A stretch of DNA of 64,000 nt from positions 1 to 64,000 of the forward strand of contig BPJZ01000016.1 in the NCBI GenBank assembly GCA_026004875.1, read 5' to 3'. A model generated the notes under the pieces. That model searched no databases. It was not told the origin of the DNA and saw nothing but the letters and a program-made list of their open reading frames with translations. Below, piece after piece: positions 10,332 to 20,766 of the stretch. Position 1 is the first letter of the stretch. Every line of letters begins with the position of its first letter. The position numbers and the translations under genes are program-made. The stretch is from Candidatus Poribacteria bacterium (GTDB lineage Bacteria > Poribacteria > WGA-4E > GCA-2687025).

Positions 10332-11772
10332 CTACTCCTCTTCTTTTCCCTCCCTCTCGGAACGTCCGGGGCCGCCCCGTCGTCGGGAGAACTGCTCATA
10401 AAGGCCGTGTTTTTCCATTCGGTACTGGAGCTTTCTCCGCGAGACCCCCAACAGTCGGGCGGCCTGGGACTGGTTCCCCCCAGCCCGCTGGAGGGCTGCC
10501 AGGATCAACTGCCGTTCGACCTCCTCCAGCGGCACCCCTTGTTCCAGAATCTCCTGAAGAAACAGGGGCTCCTGGGGCGGCTCTTCGGTTCCCGCTGGAA
10601 GGTCCTCCACATCGATGACCTCCGAATCGCTCATGACGATCGCCTGCTGGATGTAGTGATCCAACTGACGAACGTTTCCCGGCCATTGAAATCGCCGCAG
10701 CGTAGCGATCGCCTCCTCGGTGAAGCGCTTGGGAGGAAGGTCAAACTCCTTAAAGAACCGTTCTGAAAGATACTGAACCAGCTCAGGGATGTCCTCGCGA
10801 CGCTCACGAAGCGGTGGAACATGAAGCCGAAAGACGTTCAGCCTGTAGAACAGATCCTCGCGGAACCGGCCCGCCTGGACTTCTGCCTCGATATCCCGAT
10901 TGGTCGCAGCGATCACGCAGACGTTCGCCACGCGCGGCCGGCTCGAACCGACCCGGTAGTTACTCCCGGCTGGAAAGGACACGGAGCAGCTTGACCTGAG
11001 TCGTCGGCGGCACCTCGGCGATCTCGTCCAGGAAGATCGTCCCCCCCTCGGCCTCTTCAAAGTACCCAGGACGGCTGTGGGTAGCGCCGGTGTAGGCGCC
11101 TTTTTCGGCGCCGAACAGCTCCGCCTCCATCAACTCATGAGGGATCGCCGCACAGTGGACCGCGATAAAGGGGCCCTCCCGACGGGGGCCGTGCTCGTGA
11201 AGTGCCTTGGCGACCAGTTCCTTACCGGTGCCGCTCTCGCCGGTGATCAGAACGGTCGCCGGACCGCCGAGGATGGGAAGCAGCTTTCGCATCTCCCGAA
11301 TCAACCGGCGCATCGGCGGGCTGGAACCCACAATTCCCGGAAACGGTCGAAACTCCCCAGAACCGGCCTCTTCCGAAGTCGGCGAGGAGGTCCCCCGACC
11401 GTTCTCCCGACCCTCCAAGGCCCGCTCGATCTCCTGCGTCAGAACCCGGATATCCTCAATCGGCTTTTCGATATAGTAAAACGCGCCGCCGTGAGCGACC
11501 AGCTCCACCGCATCGCGCAGTTGCGGATAGGCCGTCATGATGATCACCGGCAGCTTCGGGTCCAGCTCTCGGAGCCGCTCCAGCAGCTCCCGACCGCTCA
11601 TCCCCGGCATCCGAATGTCGGTTACGACCACGCTCACCGGCTGGGTCTGAACGATCTGAAGCGCCTCCTCCGCTCCCTCCGCCGTCTGGACCTCATAGCC
11701 GGCCCGCGCCAGGAGTCGCTTGAGCAGGATCAGTTGTGTCCGCTCGTCGTCCACGACAAGAACCGTCGGCAT
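10332..11772 (-). CDS. NtrC-family sigma-54-dependent response regulator (one frameshift)
   Basis: The receiver domain comes first: acidic pair VVDDE, phospho-acceptor in [10 protein letters not shown], conserved Lys in YYIEKPIED. The AAA+ domain has Walker A GESGTGKE, the sigma-54 contact loop GAYTGA (canonical GAFTGA with Phe to Tyr), Walker [12 protein letters not shown] and the arginine-rich [12 protein letters not shown]. The C-terminal Fis-type helix-turn-helix is [18 protein letters not shown] single indel near 10970, inside [18 protein letters not shown], splits the frame. It lies 31 bases downstream of a histidine kinase on the same strand, forming a two-component pair acting with RpoN. 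The target genes are unknown. Confidence 0.9.
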
Positions 11773-11803
11773 CGTCTCTCCGATAGTCTTCCAACTGCCG
11801 TTT

Positions 11804-13342
11804 TCAGGTGGTCAGATCGGGCCGGAGGGGAAGCAGCACCACAAACGTCGTCCCCACTCCCGGCTGGCTATGCACCTGAATCTCTCCCCCGTGAGAGTGA
11901 ACCGCATGCTGTGCCAGGGTCAGGCCAAGCCCCAACCCGCCCTCTTGCTCGCGCGTGGTGAAGTAAGGATCAAAGATGCGCTCCAGCGTCTCCGGCTCGA
12001 TCCCCTTCCCCGTGTCCTCAACCTCGACACGCACCGTCCCTCCCCGCCGCTCGGTCCGCAGGGTCAAAACGCCCCCGTTTGGCATCGCGTCAATGGCGTT
12101 TTGAACCAGATTGTAGAACGCCGTCCGAAGCCGATCAACGTCCATCGGCAGCACCAGATCGCCGGAGCGATCCTCCCGCACGACCCGGATGTTCTGCTCT
12201 TTCAGCCGTAGGGAACATTCGGCGAGAACCTGATCCAACAGGGCGCCCAGAGGCCGATGCTCCCAGCGCATCTTGGAGGGGCGGGTCAGGCTGAGAAACT
12301 GATTGGTGATTCGGTTGAGCTGTTGAACCTGTTCGCGAGCAATCTCCAGGACCTCTTCGGCTCCGGAGCGGTCCTCCGGCGGCAGCTTCGCCCGCTCCAG
12401 CACCGCCTGGAGGTACTGAATCGCCATCGAAAGGGTGTGAAGAGGGTTCCGAATCTCGTGGGCCACCCCGCTGGCCAGCCGTTCCAGGGCGGCGATCCGC
12501 TCCTGATGAAGCCGACGCAATCGCGCCAGCATCTCGGTCAACGTCGCGCTGACGCGTCCCAACTCGTTGTTAGGAAATCGCGCGTCCGTCTCCACCTCCC
12601 CCCGCTCCGCCCGACGGATGATCTCCGTCAACTGCTCCAGAGGACGGAGGACCATCCGATCGGTGGTCACTTCGATCAATAGGGTCAGAACAGCCACAAA
12701 GAGGACCAAAAACAACAGGTGAGAACGTCGGAACGACTCCCAGTAGCCCGGCAGCTCGCTGGAATCAAAGAAAATCTCAATCAGGCCCACGGCCATCGTG
12801 TAGCCACGATCGGAGCCGTTCTCCGGAACACTGGCGTCCCAGGTAAACGGAAGCAGCAACCGGGTCGCCCAGGTTCCCCGATAGGGCTGCATCCCGACGA
12901 CGATCCCGGCGGTGTCGCCACCGTAGTTTCGGAGCACCTCCTCAAGTCGGGCGCGGTCCTGTTTGGACAGCTCGATCTGGGCTAGCTCCCCATGCCGCTG
13001 AGCGTAGGCCTCCGCGTCGCCGGAGAGACTAGCAATGATCGCTGGTTGATCGATCCACAACGAAACCCGAACGTCTAGAACGTCCTGAAACTCGGACTCG
13101 TTCCCCAGGTCCTGCAGCCGATGGCGAATCTCACTGATGTACCGCTCCGGCGTCATGAAATCCTGAACGTCCACCAAGATCCGCCCCGCGATCTCCCGAG
13201 CGCGAATTCCGGCCGCGGTACCCTCCCGCGCGATGGCAATGTGCGAGCGGCGGAGCCGGTAGTCGTCCAGGAGAAAAAAAACCCCCATCACGGTCAAAAT
13301 GACCGCGTTGATGATGAGCACGTAACGCAGTTTCAGAGCCAC
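11804..13342 (-). CDS. Membrane sensor histidine kinase (HAMP-HisKA-HATPase)
   Basis: Intact, 512 residues, GTG start at 13342 with GGAG upstream. It has an N-terminal membrane segment ([19 protein letters not shown]), a periplasmic sensor of about 170 residues, a second membrane segment ([17 protein letters not shown]), a HAMP linker, H-box [16 protein letters not shown]-box [16 protein letters not shown], and G-boxes DTGKGIEP and [10 protein letters not shown]. It would phosphorylate the NtrC-type regulator encoded immediately downstream. The sensor domain has no motif I recognise, so the signal is unknown. The H-box and ATPase resemble NtrB/ZraS-type kinases. Confidence 0.93.
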   Translation of the reverse strand: MALKLRYVLIINAVILTVMGVFFLLDDYRLRRSHIAIAREGTAAGIRAREIAGRILVDVQDFMTPERYISEIRHRLQDLGNESEFQDVLDVRVSLWIDQPAIIASLSGDAEAYAQRHGELAQIELSKQDRARLEEVLRNYGGDTAGIVVGMQPYRGTWATRLLLPFTWDASVPENGSDRGYTMAVGLIEIFFDSSELPGYWESFRRSHLLFLVLFVAVLTLLIEVTTDRMVLRPLEQLTEIIRRAERGEVETDARFPNNELGRVSATLTEMLARLRRLHQERIAALERLASGVAHEIRNPLHTLSMAIQYLQAVLERAKLPPEDRSGAEEVLEIAREQVQQLNRITNQFLSLTRPSKMRWEHRPLGALLDQVLAECSLRLKEQNIRVVREDRSGDLVLPMDVDRLRTAFYNLVQNAIDAMPNGGVLTLRTERRGGTVRVEVEDTGKGIEPETLERIFDPYFTTREQEGGLGLGLTLAQHAVHSHGGEIQVHSQPGVGTTFVVLLPLRPDLTT

Positions 13343-13423
13343 CCGAGCGCTCCGATCCGTCGACGCACAACGCCTTCACCTAGAGAGTAACGGATTGGAG
13401 CGCCGGAGCGAAATCGTCCCGCC

Positions 13424-13631
13424 TTACGGCTGATCAGGACGAGCCTCCCTTCGGCTGCAGGTAGAGATTCCCAACAGCCGATAGAGCGGACAGAAGCTCA
13501 CAACCGCCGTGGCCAGGGGAATCACCCCGATCGCCCCCCACCAGGAACCGTAAACCAGCCCGAGGACGATTACCACAATCCCGATCAGGGGCGCGAACGA
13601 TCCGATCCACCGTTCCAACGTTCCGACGCAT
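13424..13631 (-). CDS. DUF2892 small inner-membrane protein (one frameshift)
   Basis: About 69 residues. ATG 13631 follows a strong GGAGGAGGG. The N-terminus MRRNVGTVDRIVRA matches the DUF2892 opening. After an extra C in the CCCC run near 13590 it continues IGIVVIVLGLVYGSWWGAIG, then PLYRLLGISTC, the family's C-terminal Cys motif. It has two short membrane helices. The family is often associated with rhodanese domains and sulfur handling, which is not evident here. It lies 81 bases upstream of the sensor-kinase start on the same strand and is divergent from comEC. Confidence 0.75.
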
Positions 13632-13779
13632 GAGGCCCTCCTCCTTCGCTGTGGTGGCAGCGCTCGCCACAAAAATAGCACCTTCGAAAACTAGAAGAAA
13701 GGTCCCGAGCGTTGCTCCCTCTCCTTTCGACGGCGAAAATGGTCCCGAACATAACCGATCTTCCCAAGAGACCGCCAAA

Positions 13780-16183
13780 ATGAACGACCAAGGAGTTCAG
13801 AATCGGAGTCACTCGTCCCCCGGTAGCGTTTCTCTTCTGGCGACCTTGGCAGCTGTTGTGGGGGGAATTCTGCTTGGACGTGCCGAGCTTCCGGTAGCGC
13901 TTCTGGTCCCGTTGTTCCTCGTTGGTTTGGGGATGGTGGGGTTGCGACCTCGCCGGTTTGTCGGCTGGGGGCTCCTGCTGCTCCTGGCGACCTTTCTCCG
14001 ACTGGAGTTGATGGAGTGGCGTCCGGTGGCCGCCGTTCCGGAACGGGCGTTGGTGACCTTCCACGGTCGGGCGCTCCGGCGGGAGAGCCGGTTGACAGAG
14101 CGCCGGATGGGTCCGGAGACGCGAGTTCAGCGGGTCGCGGAGCTTCGGCTTCGAGGATGGGTTCGCTTGAAGTCGGGCGAACGGTTCCCTGGCACATTTC
14201 GTCTTTTTTTAGACGAGCCGGTCGCTTCGGTTCGGCCCGGCGACCAGCTCGAGATCACCAACTTAGAGCTTCGCCACCCGCTTTCCCGTCGCAATCCGGG
14301 GGGATTCGATCAGGCGTTCGTCTTTTGGCGGCGGGGGATTGACGCCGAGCTCCGAGAGATCAAAGGGCTGACGAGTCTCCACACGCTCCGGCGGGGAGGA
14401 GGGGTTCTCCGTTGGACCGACGGCCTCCGGCAGCGGCTTCGGGAAGTCCTGACCGAGGCGGTCCCGATGCCCGGTCGGGCCGTCTTGGAAGGACTGCTCT
14501 TTGGCGCCCGGGACGACCTTCACCCGGACCTTTACGAGGCCTTTGTTGTCGGCGGCGTCGTGCACGTTTTGGTGGTCTCCGGGGCGAACTTCGCGTTACT
14601 GCTTACCGTCGTCTTTTTCCTACTTCGGCTGGTCGGAACGCCTCTGGGAGGGGTCTACGTCGGAACCGCTGTGGTCGGAGGGGTCTACGCGCTTCTGGTC
14701 GGGTGGGAGCCGTCGGTGGTGCGAGCGGGGATCTTCTTTGGTCTGTATCTGCTGAGCCGATGGCTAGAACGGGACTTCGCCCCGCTTTCAGCGTTGGGAT
14801 TGACCGGACTGGTGGTGTTGCTCCTGGAGCCGCGAATGCTCTTTGACGTGGGGGCGCAGCTCTCCTTTGCCGCTGCTGGAGCCATTCTCTATCTCTTACC
14901 ACCGTGGTACCGTCCGATTCGGGCTCGGCTGTCGAGGCGACTCTTTGATCGGCTAGGACGCTGGGCGGCAGCCACCCTGTTGGCAACGCTCGCCGCTCAG
15001 ATGGCCACCGCGCCGATTCTCGCCTACCACTTCCGGCGGCTTTCGTGGGTTGGGATCGTCGCAAACGTCCCGGTCGTCGCGTTGAGCGAAGGACTGACCC
15101 TTGTTGGTCTGATCACTTTAATCGCCGGCCTCTTGTGGACTCCGCTAGGCGGGTTCTTCGGCGGTGTGGCGCAGCTTGGCGGAACGCTGTTGATCGAGAT
15201 GGTCCGCTGGTTCGGATCGCTCCCTGAGGCACGGTTGTGGGTCCCTCGCCCTAGCTGGCCACTGCTGATCGGCTGGGGGGTGCTTCTGCTTGCGATGGGT
15301 CGTCCGTCGGCCCTGCGGCGACGACCGGTCTATTCGCTTGCCGTCGGGCTCCTCTCGGCTCTGGCGGCCCTGGTCTGGCATCGGGCCGTTCAACCGGCGC
15401 CCGGGCTTTTGGAGATCGCGTTCCTGGACGTGGGACAGGGCAGCGCGATCGTCCTCCGGGCCCCCTCCGGCGTCACGGCGCTCGTGGACGCCGGTCCCCC
15501 GGGCGCGGGAGAACGGGTGGCGCTTCCCTACCTGAGCGACCGTGGCGTTCGGAGGTTGCAGCTTCTGGTGGTCTCCCACCCGGACGCTGACCACGCCGGC
15601 GGCGCTGTGGAGGTGCTGGCGCAGATGCCGACAGAGCGGCTGCTTCTCCCTCCGCTTCGCTCCCCAACGACCGCGACGGAACGGGCGCTGCGGGAGCGGT
15701 TTCGCCCTCTTCCTCCGCCTTGGCCGCCTGAGGACCTGTTCCCCGGGCCGCTGGACGGCTGGGCGCGGTGGCCGCCTCAGGCGCTCCCGCCGGGGCTGGG
15801 CGAAAACGACGCCTCGCTGACGCTGCTTTTGGACTACGGCGACTTTCAGGCGCTGCTCCCTGGAGACCTGGAGGCCCAAAGGAGAGTCGGCGCTCCTGGA
15901 GCTCGCTGCAGAAAACGGATGGGACCTTCGCGCTGAGCTCCTTCAGGCGCCCCATCACGGCAGCCGTTCTTCAGGAACCCTTCCCTTTTTAAGTGCAGTT
16001 CGGCCCCAACTGGTCGTCGTCTCCGCCGGAGCGGGAAACCCCTACGGCCATCCCCACCCGGAAGCTCTCCGACGCTATCAGCAGGTTGGAGCTCGGGTCC
16101 TCCGGACCGATCTGCAAGGGGGCGTGCGCATCTGGACCGACGGACGGCGCGGATGGATCCGCTCGACGATTTCTCAGCGATGA
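13780..16183 (+). CDS. comEC: ComEC/Rec2-family DNA uptake channel with metallo-beta-lactamase domain (one frameshift)
   Basis: About 800 residues. There are N-terminal membrane helices, a DUF4131-like extracytoplasmic region, then the competence core (VHVLVVSGANFALLLTV, the H-V-SG signature of ComEC) with several membrane helices. The C-terminal metallo-beta-lactamase domain has FLDVGQGSAIVLRAPSG and the zinc-site motif SHPDADHAGG, later APHHGSRSS and GAGNPYGHPHPEAL. This domain organisation matches the inner-membrane channel for transformation DNA. An indel near 15880 (AAAGGAGAG) shifts the final 100 residues. I start at ATG 13780; the frame is open further upstream, but that would overlap the divergent DUF2892 gene. 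Confidence 0.9.
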
Positions 16184-16251
16184 CGAACGGACGGAGATCG
16201 GATAGACTCGGCGGCGGTCGAACCGCTTCCCGTTGAAGGAGGAGACTGGCG

Positions 16252-17202
16252 ATGGAGTTTCCCGAGTATCGGTATCCCGACCCTCGAGTTGAGGTGCTCG
16301 ATCCGCGATTTGAGCCGTACCTCCTGGGGGGCTGCGGCTGTAGAACGCCTCTGGACCGGGGGCCGTTGGGTTGAAGGACCGGTCTGGTTTGGTGACCTGC
16401 GTTGTTTGCTGTTCAGCGACATTCCCAACAATCGGATTCTTCGCTGGTCGGAGGACGACGGGCGGGTGAGCGTCTTTCGCTTTCCCTCCCGATACAGCAA
16501 CGGTAACACCCGTGACCGTCAAGGCCGTCTGATCACCTGCGAGCACGGCAGCCGGAGCGTCACCCGAACGGAGCACGACGGGACGGTCACTCCGCTGATG
16601 GAACGGTTTGAAGGAAAGCGGCTGAACTCCCCCAACGACGTGGTGGTCCGCTCCGACGGCTCGGTTTGGTTCACCGACCCGGGGTACGGTATCCTGAGCG
16701 ATTACGAAGGGGAGCGGGCCGAGGAGGAGCTCCCTCGACGGGTCTACCGCTTGGACCCTGAAACCGGCGAGGCGACCGTGGTCCTGGAAGACCTCGACCG
16801 GCCAAACGGCCTTTGCTTCTCCCCTGACGAGCGCCCGCCTTTACGTGGTCGACACTGGAGCCACCCACCGAAAGGACCACCCGCGGTTGATCTGGGGTCT
16901 ACGACGTCGAGGGCGACCGCCTTTGCAACGGTCGTCCCTTTTGCGACATGGCCCCCGGTGTCGCCGACGGCGTCCGCTGCGACGAGGACGGAAACCTCTG
17001 GGCCGCCGCCGGATGGGGCGGAGAGGGATTCGATGGGGTTCACGTTTTCGCCCCGGACGGAACGCCCATCGGGCGGATCCATTTACCGGAGCCGTGTTCC
17101 AACCTCTGCTTTGGCGGAGCTAAGAAAAACCGGCTCTTTATGACCGCCGGGCGATCCCTCTATGCGCTCTACGTGAACGTTCGCGGCGCTCAGTGGCCCT
17201 AG
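16252..17202 (+). CDS. SMP-30/gluconolactonase-family protein (frameshifted)
   Basis: ATG 16252 follows GAAGGAGGAG. Conserved SMP-30 features include VERLWTGGRWVEGPVWFGD (the metal-ligand Glu in EGPVW), SRYSNGNTRDRQGRL, LNSPNDVVVRSDGSVWFTDP (Asn/Asp ligands) and DGVRCDEDGNLW (the catalytic/metal Asp). These form a six-bladed propeller binding one divalent ion and hydrolysing sugar lactones. Two frameshifts occur, near 16345 and 16835, and possibly a third near 16900. It lies tail to tail with the phytanoyl-CoA dioxygenase gene: the two stop codons interlock at CTAG, 17199-17202. Confidence 0.88.
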
Positions 17203-18099
17203 GCGATCCCCAGGCGACGCTTTTTGTTCTTCCAGCATCTGTTGTTGCCGTCGGACCCGCTCCGGAACGATCCGCTCTCGGGGGGCCGTCGGGCGAAATG
17301 CATAACGCTTAACGCCCAGCCCTCGGAGCACAGCTAACTCTACAGGCGAGTACTCCGAAGGGTCTGGGCGGTTGAAGTTCATCGGCTCCCGAAGCGCAAC
17401 CGGCGGATTGGTGATGAACCGCGCCCGGCCGGAGGGGTTGTACGAAGCCGAGTGGAGAATGTACGGATGCAGGAGCACCACGTCCCCCGCCCGACCGGTC
17501 AGCTCGACAAACTCTCGGCACTCCCGAATCATCTCCTGAAACGGAAACTGGCCCGGCAGCACTCCTTCCGGATGCTCCGCCAGGAAGCGCGCGACAATCG
17601 GCACCGAATCGGTCGCCACGAACGTCCCTCCGCTCCGGGGGGCGATGTCCGACCAAATGACGATCGTCAAAAGGCCCTGCTCCGGACTGTCCAGAAAGTG
17701 CCGGAAGAAGTCCCCGTCCTTATGCCAGCCACGAACTTCCGGTCCCGGCGGTACCCACTCCCGATCGGCGCCTAACCGAAAGTTGATGATGAAGCCGTCG
17801 CCCCAACTGTAGTGCTCCGCGTTAGCGATTCGCTCCTCACCGCCCAGGAGATCGCAGATGGCCCCCCACGCCTGAGGCGCCACGTCCTTCACCCGCACCC
17901 GATGGAGAGTGGGCAGATGAACCCGCGCTTCCACCCACGTACTTGGGTCGTCTGGATCGTAGCCTAGCCGCTTGAAGGCCAGCGCTCGCCACTCCTCCGC
18001 CAACTCACGCGGAAAAACCTGCTCCAGGTGGACGTACCCCTTCTCCAAAAAGTGCTCGATCTGCTCCTCGGTAAGAACGCGATAGGAACGAGCAACCAT
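17199..18099 (-). CDS. Phytanoyl-CoA dioxygenase (PhyH) family protein
   Basis: About 300 residues of a non-haem Fe(II)/2-oxoglutarate oxygenase. The iron-binding HxD is in GWHKDGDFFRHF, the distal His in VLLHPYILHSASYNPSG, followed by RARFI with the 2-oxoglutarate-binding Arg. ATG 18099 follows GGAAGGGGGG. In the literal sequence the frame reads through to 17083, but dropping one A in the AAAAA run at about 17224 gives a stop at 17199-17201, immediately after QKRRLGIA; I prefer that end. It lies 23 bases downstream of the sulfatase on the same strand, suggesting an operon. The substrate is unknown; in this context a modified sugar or lipid is more likely than phytanoyl-CoA. Confidence 0.88.
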
Positions 18100-18122
18100 C
18101 CAGAACCCCCTTCCCTCCTGCT

Positions 18123-19604
18123 TTAAGGGTTGACCCGAGGACGGTACCCCGGGGGAAAGCGATCGGCAACCGATCGCAGGTCTTGAAAGAGCTGTGCTGC
18201 GTCCGGTGTTGTCGGAACGATCGGAAGCCGCTCATAGGTACGCCAGTGATCGCCGTCCAGCGGCTCGGTATAACCGTCCTCGCGGAGGAGGGTGATCAGC
18301 TCCGAGCGCATCGCGCGAAGAGTCCCCTCGAAGGCCGGGTTTCCGGCCAGGTTCCGATCCTCCGGAAGTCCGGGCCGACGGAACAGCAACCACTCCTTCT
18401 GGTCGGCAGCAGAGTAGATGTACTTGAACTCCTCCGTGCACCACAGATACAGACCCCGCTCCCTGTGGCTGAACTGAGCGAGAACACCCGATCGGCGCCG
18501 TTGGTCCCCGTCGGCGGCAACGGCTAGGTCTAGACCGTGAGGGGGAAGTTCCTCGGAGATTCCAGCGGCCGCGAGGATCGTCGGAAGCAGGTCGATCAGG
18601 CTCACCGGCGCCTCCACCCGACGACCGGCAGGAAATCGATCCGGAAACCGAACGACTAGCGGAACGCGAACCGCCGGATCGAGCATCGAACGCTTCCCAT
18701 AAGCGTGGTAGTCGCCCAACATCTCCCCATGATCGGAGGTGAAAAGGATCAGCGTCTGATCGAGCACTCCTTGTCGCTCCAGTTCGGCGAGAACCCGCCC
18801 CACCTGGTAGTCGATAAAAGAGATCGCCCCGTAGTAGGCGGCCCGCATCGTCCGGATCAGATTCCAGTCAACGCCCTGATCCCGATACTTGTACCGGTTT
18901 TGAAATCGAGTCCAATAGGTCCACAACTCTTGATAGTCCGGCGGCACAAAAGGAAGGGGCATCTCCACGGCCCGATAGAGTCGGTTCCAAGGAACGGGGT
19001 TTTCAAACGGCGGATGGGGCTTGATGAAGCTGGTCCAGAGGAAAAACGGACGGCTCCGATCCCGGCTCTGGAGGAACTGGATCGAGCGGTCGGCGCACCA
19101 AGCGGTATGGTGGCGCTCCGCTGGAAGCTGAGAGGGCTGCGGAATGTAGTAATACTCGCTCCGCTCCCCATGGGGGGCCACGATGTGGCCGTACCCCTGC
19201 TGAGCCAGGTAGCGGACAAAGTCGTCATCCCCGGAGGCGCCTTCCTCAGAGTAGTCTCGCGACTCGAACCCCCAGAGAAAGCGCGGCCGGGGCGAAAAGT
19301 GCATCTTTCCCACCCCATGCGTCTGATAGCCGGCCTCCTGGAGCCGCTCCATCATCGAGCGGCGCTCTAAAGGCATCGGCGTGTTGGCCGTGCAGCCGGT
19401 CTGATGGGGATACTCCCCCAGGACAAGGCTACACCGAGAAGCCACACAGACGGGAGAGGCACAGTAGGCCGAGGTGAAGGCGGTCCCTTCGGCGCAAAGT
19501 CGGTCCAGCGTGGGCGTTTGGATGACGGGGTTCCCCAGGGCCCCGATCGTGTCGGCCCGCTGTTGATCGGTCATAATCAGCCAGATGTTGGGACGCGGCG
19601 GCAT
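18123..19604 (-). CDS. Arylsulfatase-type sulfatase
   Basis: About 493 residues of the alkaline-phosphatase superfamily. The N-terminal metal site is PNIWLIMTDQQRADTIG. The formylglycine motif is CVASR (C-x-A-x-R form) in SPVCVASRCSLVLGEYPHQ, so Cys would need oxidation by a formylglycine-generating enzyme not present here. The second metal site is TSDHGEMLGD. No signal peptide is seen when starting at ATG 19604, the Met closest to the conserved core; a second ATG at 19622 would overlap the divergent gene. The active-site metal and FGly residues look intact. It probably desulfates a carbohydrate, together with the PhyH gene downstream. Confidence 0.92.
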   Translation of the reverse strand: MPPRPNIWLIMTDQQRADTIGALGNPVIQTPTLDRLCAEGTAFTSAYCASPVCVASRCSLVLGEYPHQTGCTANTPMPLERRSMMERLQEAGYQTHGVGKMHFSPRPRFLWGFESRDYSEEGASGDDDFVRYLAQQGYGHIVAPHGERSEYYYIPQPSQLPAERHHTAWCADRSIQFLQSRDRSRPFFLWTSFIKPHPPFENPVPWNRLYRAVEMPLPFVPPDYQELWTYWTRFQNRYKYRDQGVDWNLIRTMRAAYYGAISFIDYQVGRVLAELERQGVLDQTLILFTSDHGEMLGDYHAYGKRSMLDPAVRVPLVVRFPDRFPAGRRVEAPVSLIDLLPTILAAAGISEELPPHGLDLAVAADGDQRRRSGVLAQFSHRERGLYLWCTEEFKYIYSAADQKEWLLFRRPGLPEDRNLAGNPAFEGTLRAMRSELITLLREDGYTEPLDGDHWRTYERLPIVPTTPDAAQLFQDLRSVADRFPPGYRPRVNP

Positions 19605-19620
19605 CGGATACCATTGCTCC

Positions 19621-20766
19621 ATGAGGACGATCGGCGTTTTGCTGTGGAAGCCAGGGATATCAGAAAACGGGATCGGGAACAAGCCGTTGCGCTTTCAGGC
19701 AAGAACGCTCCGCGAAAAGGAGGCCGCCGCTCCTCCTCTCCATCGCATTCTTTGTCTTCGGCCCGACGGGATCGGGGACATGGTCTGCTGTCTGCCGGCG
19801 TTGGAGTCGCTCCGGGCGGCCTATCCGGCAGCCCACTTAGCCGTTCTGGCCGGGCCGCGCAATGAAGAGCTGCTCCGCGAGCATCCCGCAGTCGACCGAA
19901 CGCTGGTCGCCGACTTAAGAGGCAGGGACGGGACCCCGTGGCCGCTCTGGCGACTGGGAAGACGACTCCGACGGGAACGGTTCGACGCAGTGTTCGCCTT
20001 CCGAACGGAGACGCGCACCCACTATCTGGCCTGGGCCACGCAGGCCCCGTACCGAGTGGGGTACGCCGACAAGCCGATGGGGCGCTGGCTGACTCACGCC
20101 CTCACCGGCGGCCATCGGCGAGGGACGTTCCACGAGATCGAACGGAACCTGGCCCTGCTGGAGCTGCTCGCAATCCCCACGACTAGGCGCCAGCCAAGGC
20201 TTTTCCTGACGACGGCGGAGCGCCTTGAGGCCCGGCAATGGCTTAGAGAGCACGAGATCGCCGAAGAGGACTTCCTGATCGGCATCCATCCTGGAGCTAG
20301 CACGCCGGATCGCTGCTATCCGGAAGAGCGGTACGCCTGGACAGTTGCCCGACTGCAAGAGCGGGAGGCTCTAAAGGGCAGACTTGTCGTCCTTGCCTTC
20401 GAGGGGCCTGCGGATCAAGCGCCTGTCGAACGGTTGATCCAGGCCCTCAAGGCGGAGGGAGTTCCCTACCGTCGGGCGCGAACAGGAGGCCTCCGGCAGA
20501 TGATGGCCCTGATGGCCGCCTGCCGGCTGGTCCTCGCGAACGACTCGGGTCCGATGCACGTAGCGGCAGCGCTTGAGGTGCCGTTTGTGGCCGTCTTTGG
20601 GCCGGGAGACCACCTTCGGTGGATGCCGCCAGGAGAACACGGGCGCATGGTCCGGCCGGTGGATCCTCAGGAGCGGGACCTTCGAACGATCCCCGCAACC
20701 CGCATTCTGGAGGCGGTGGAGGAGCTGATCCTGTGGATAAAAGACCGAAGCGAATCCTCGTCTTGA
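19621..20766 (+). CDS. Glycosyltransferase family 9 (heptosyltransferase-like) protein 1
   Basis: GT-B fold enzyme of the ADP-heptose:LPS heptosyltransferase family. The N-terminal Rossmann motif is ILCLRPDGIGDMVCCLPAL. The C-terminal donor-binding part includes IGIHPGAS and NDSGPMHVAAALEVPF followed by VAVFGPGD. Length is about 360-380 residues, normal for the family. The start is unclear: ATG 19621 has no ribosome-binding site and overlaps the divergent sulfatase region, and TTG 19687 is an alternative. The gene overlaps the second glycosyltransferase by 34 bases. It would add a sugar to lipid A core or a related glycolipid. Confidence 0.87.
   Translation: MRTIGVLLWKPGISENGIGNKPLRFQARTLREKEAAAPPLHRILCLRPDGIGDMVCCLPALESLRAAYPAAHLAVLAGPRNEELLREHPAVDRTLVADLRGRDGTPWPLWRLGRRLRRERFDAVFAFRTETRTHYLAWATQAPYRVGYADKPMGRWLTHALTGGHRRGTFHEIERNLALLELLAIPTTRRQPRLFLTTAERLEARQWLREHEIAEEDFLIGIHPGASTPDRCYPEERYAWTVARLQEREALKGRLVVLAFEGPADQAPVERLIQALKAEGVPYRRARTGGLRQMMALMAACRLVLANDSGPMHVAAALEVPFVAVFGPGDHLRWMPPGEHGRMVRPVDPQERDLRTIPATRILEAVEELILWIKDRSESSS

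Noticed and set aside
17083-17198. C-terminal extension of the PhyH protein
   Set aside because: It reads the antisense of the SMP-30 gene and follows a poly-A run where one base shift gives a natural stop.
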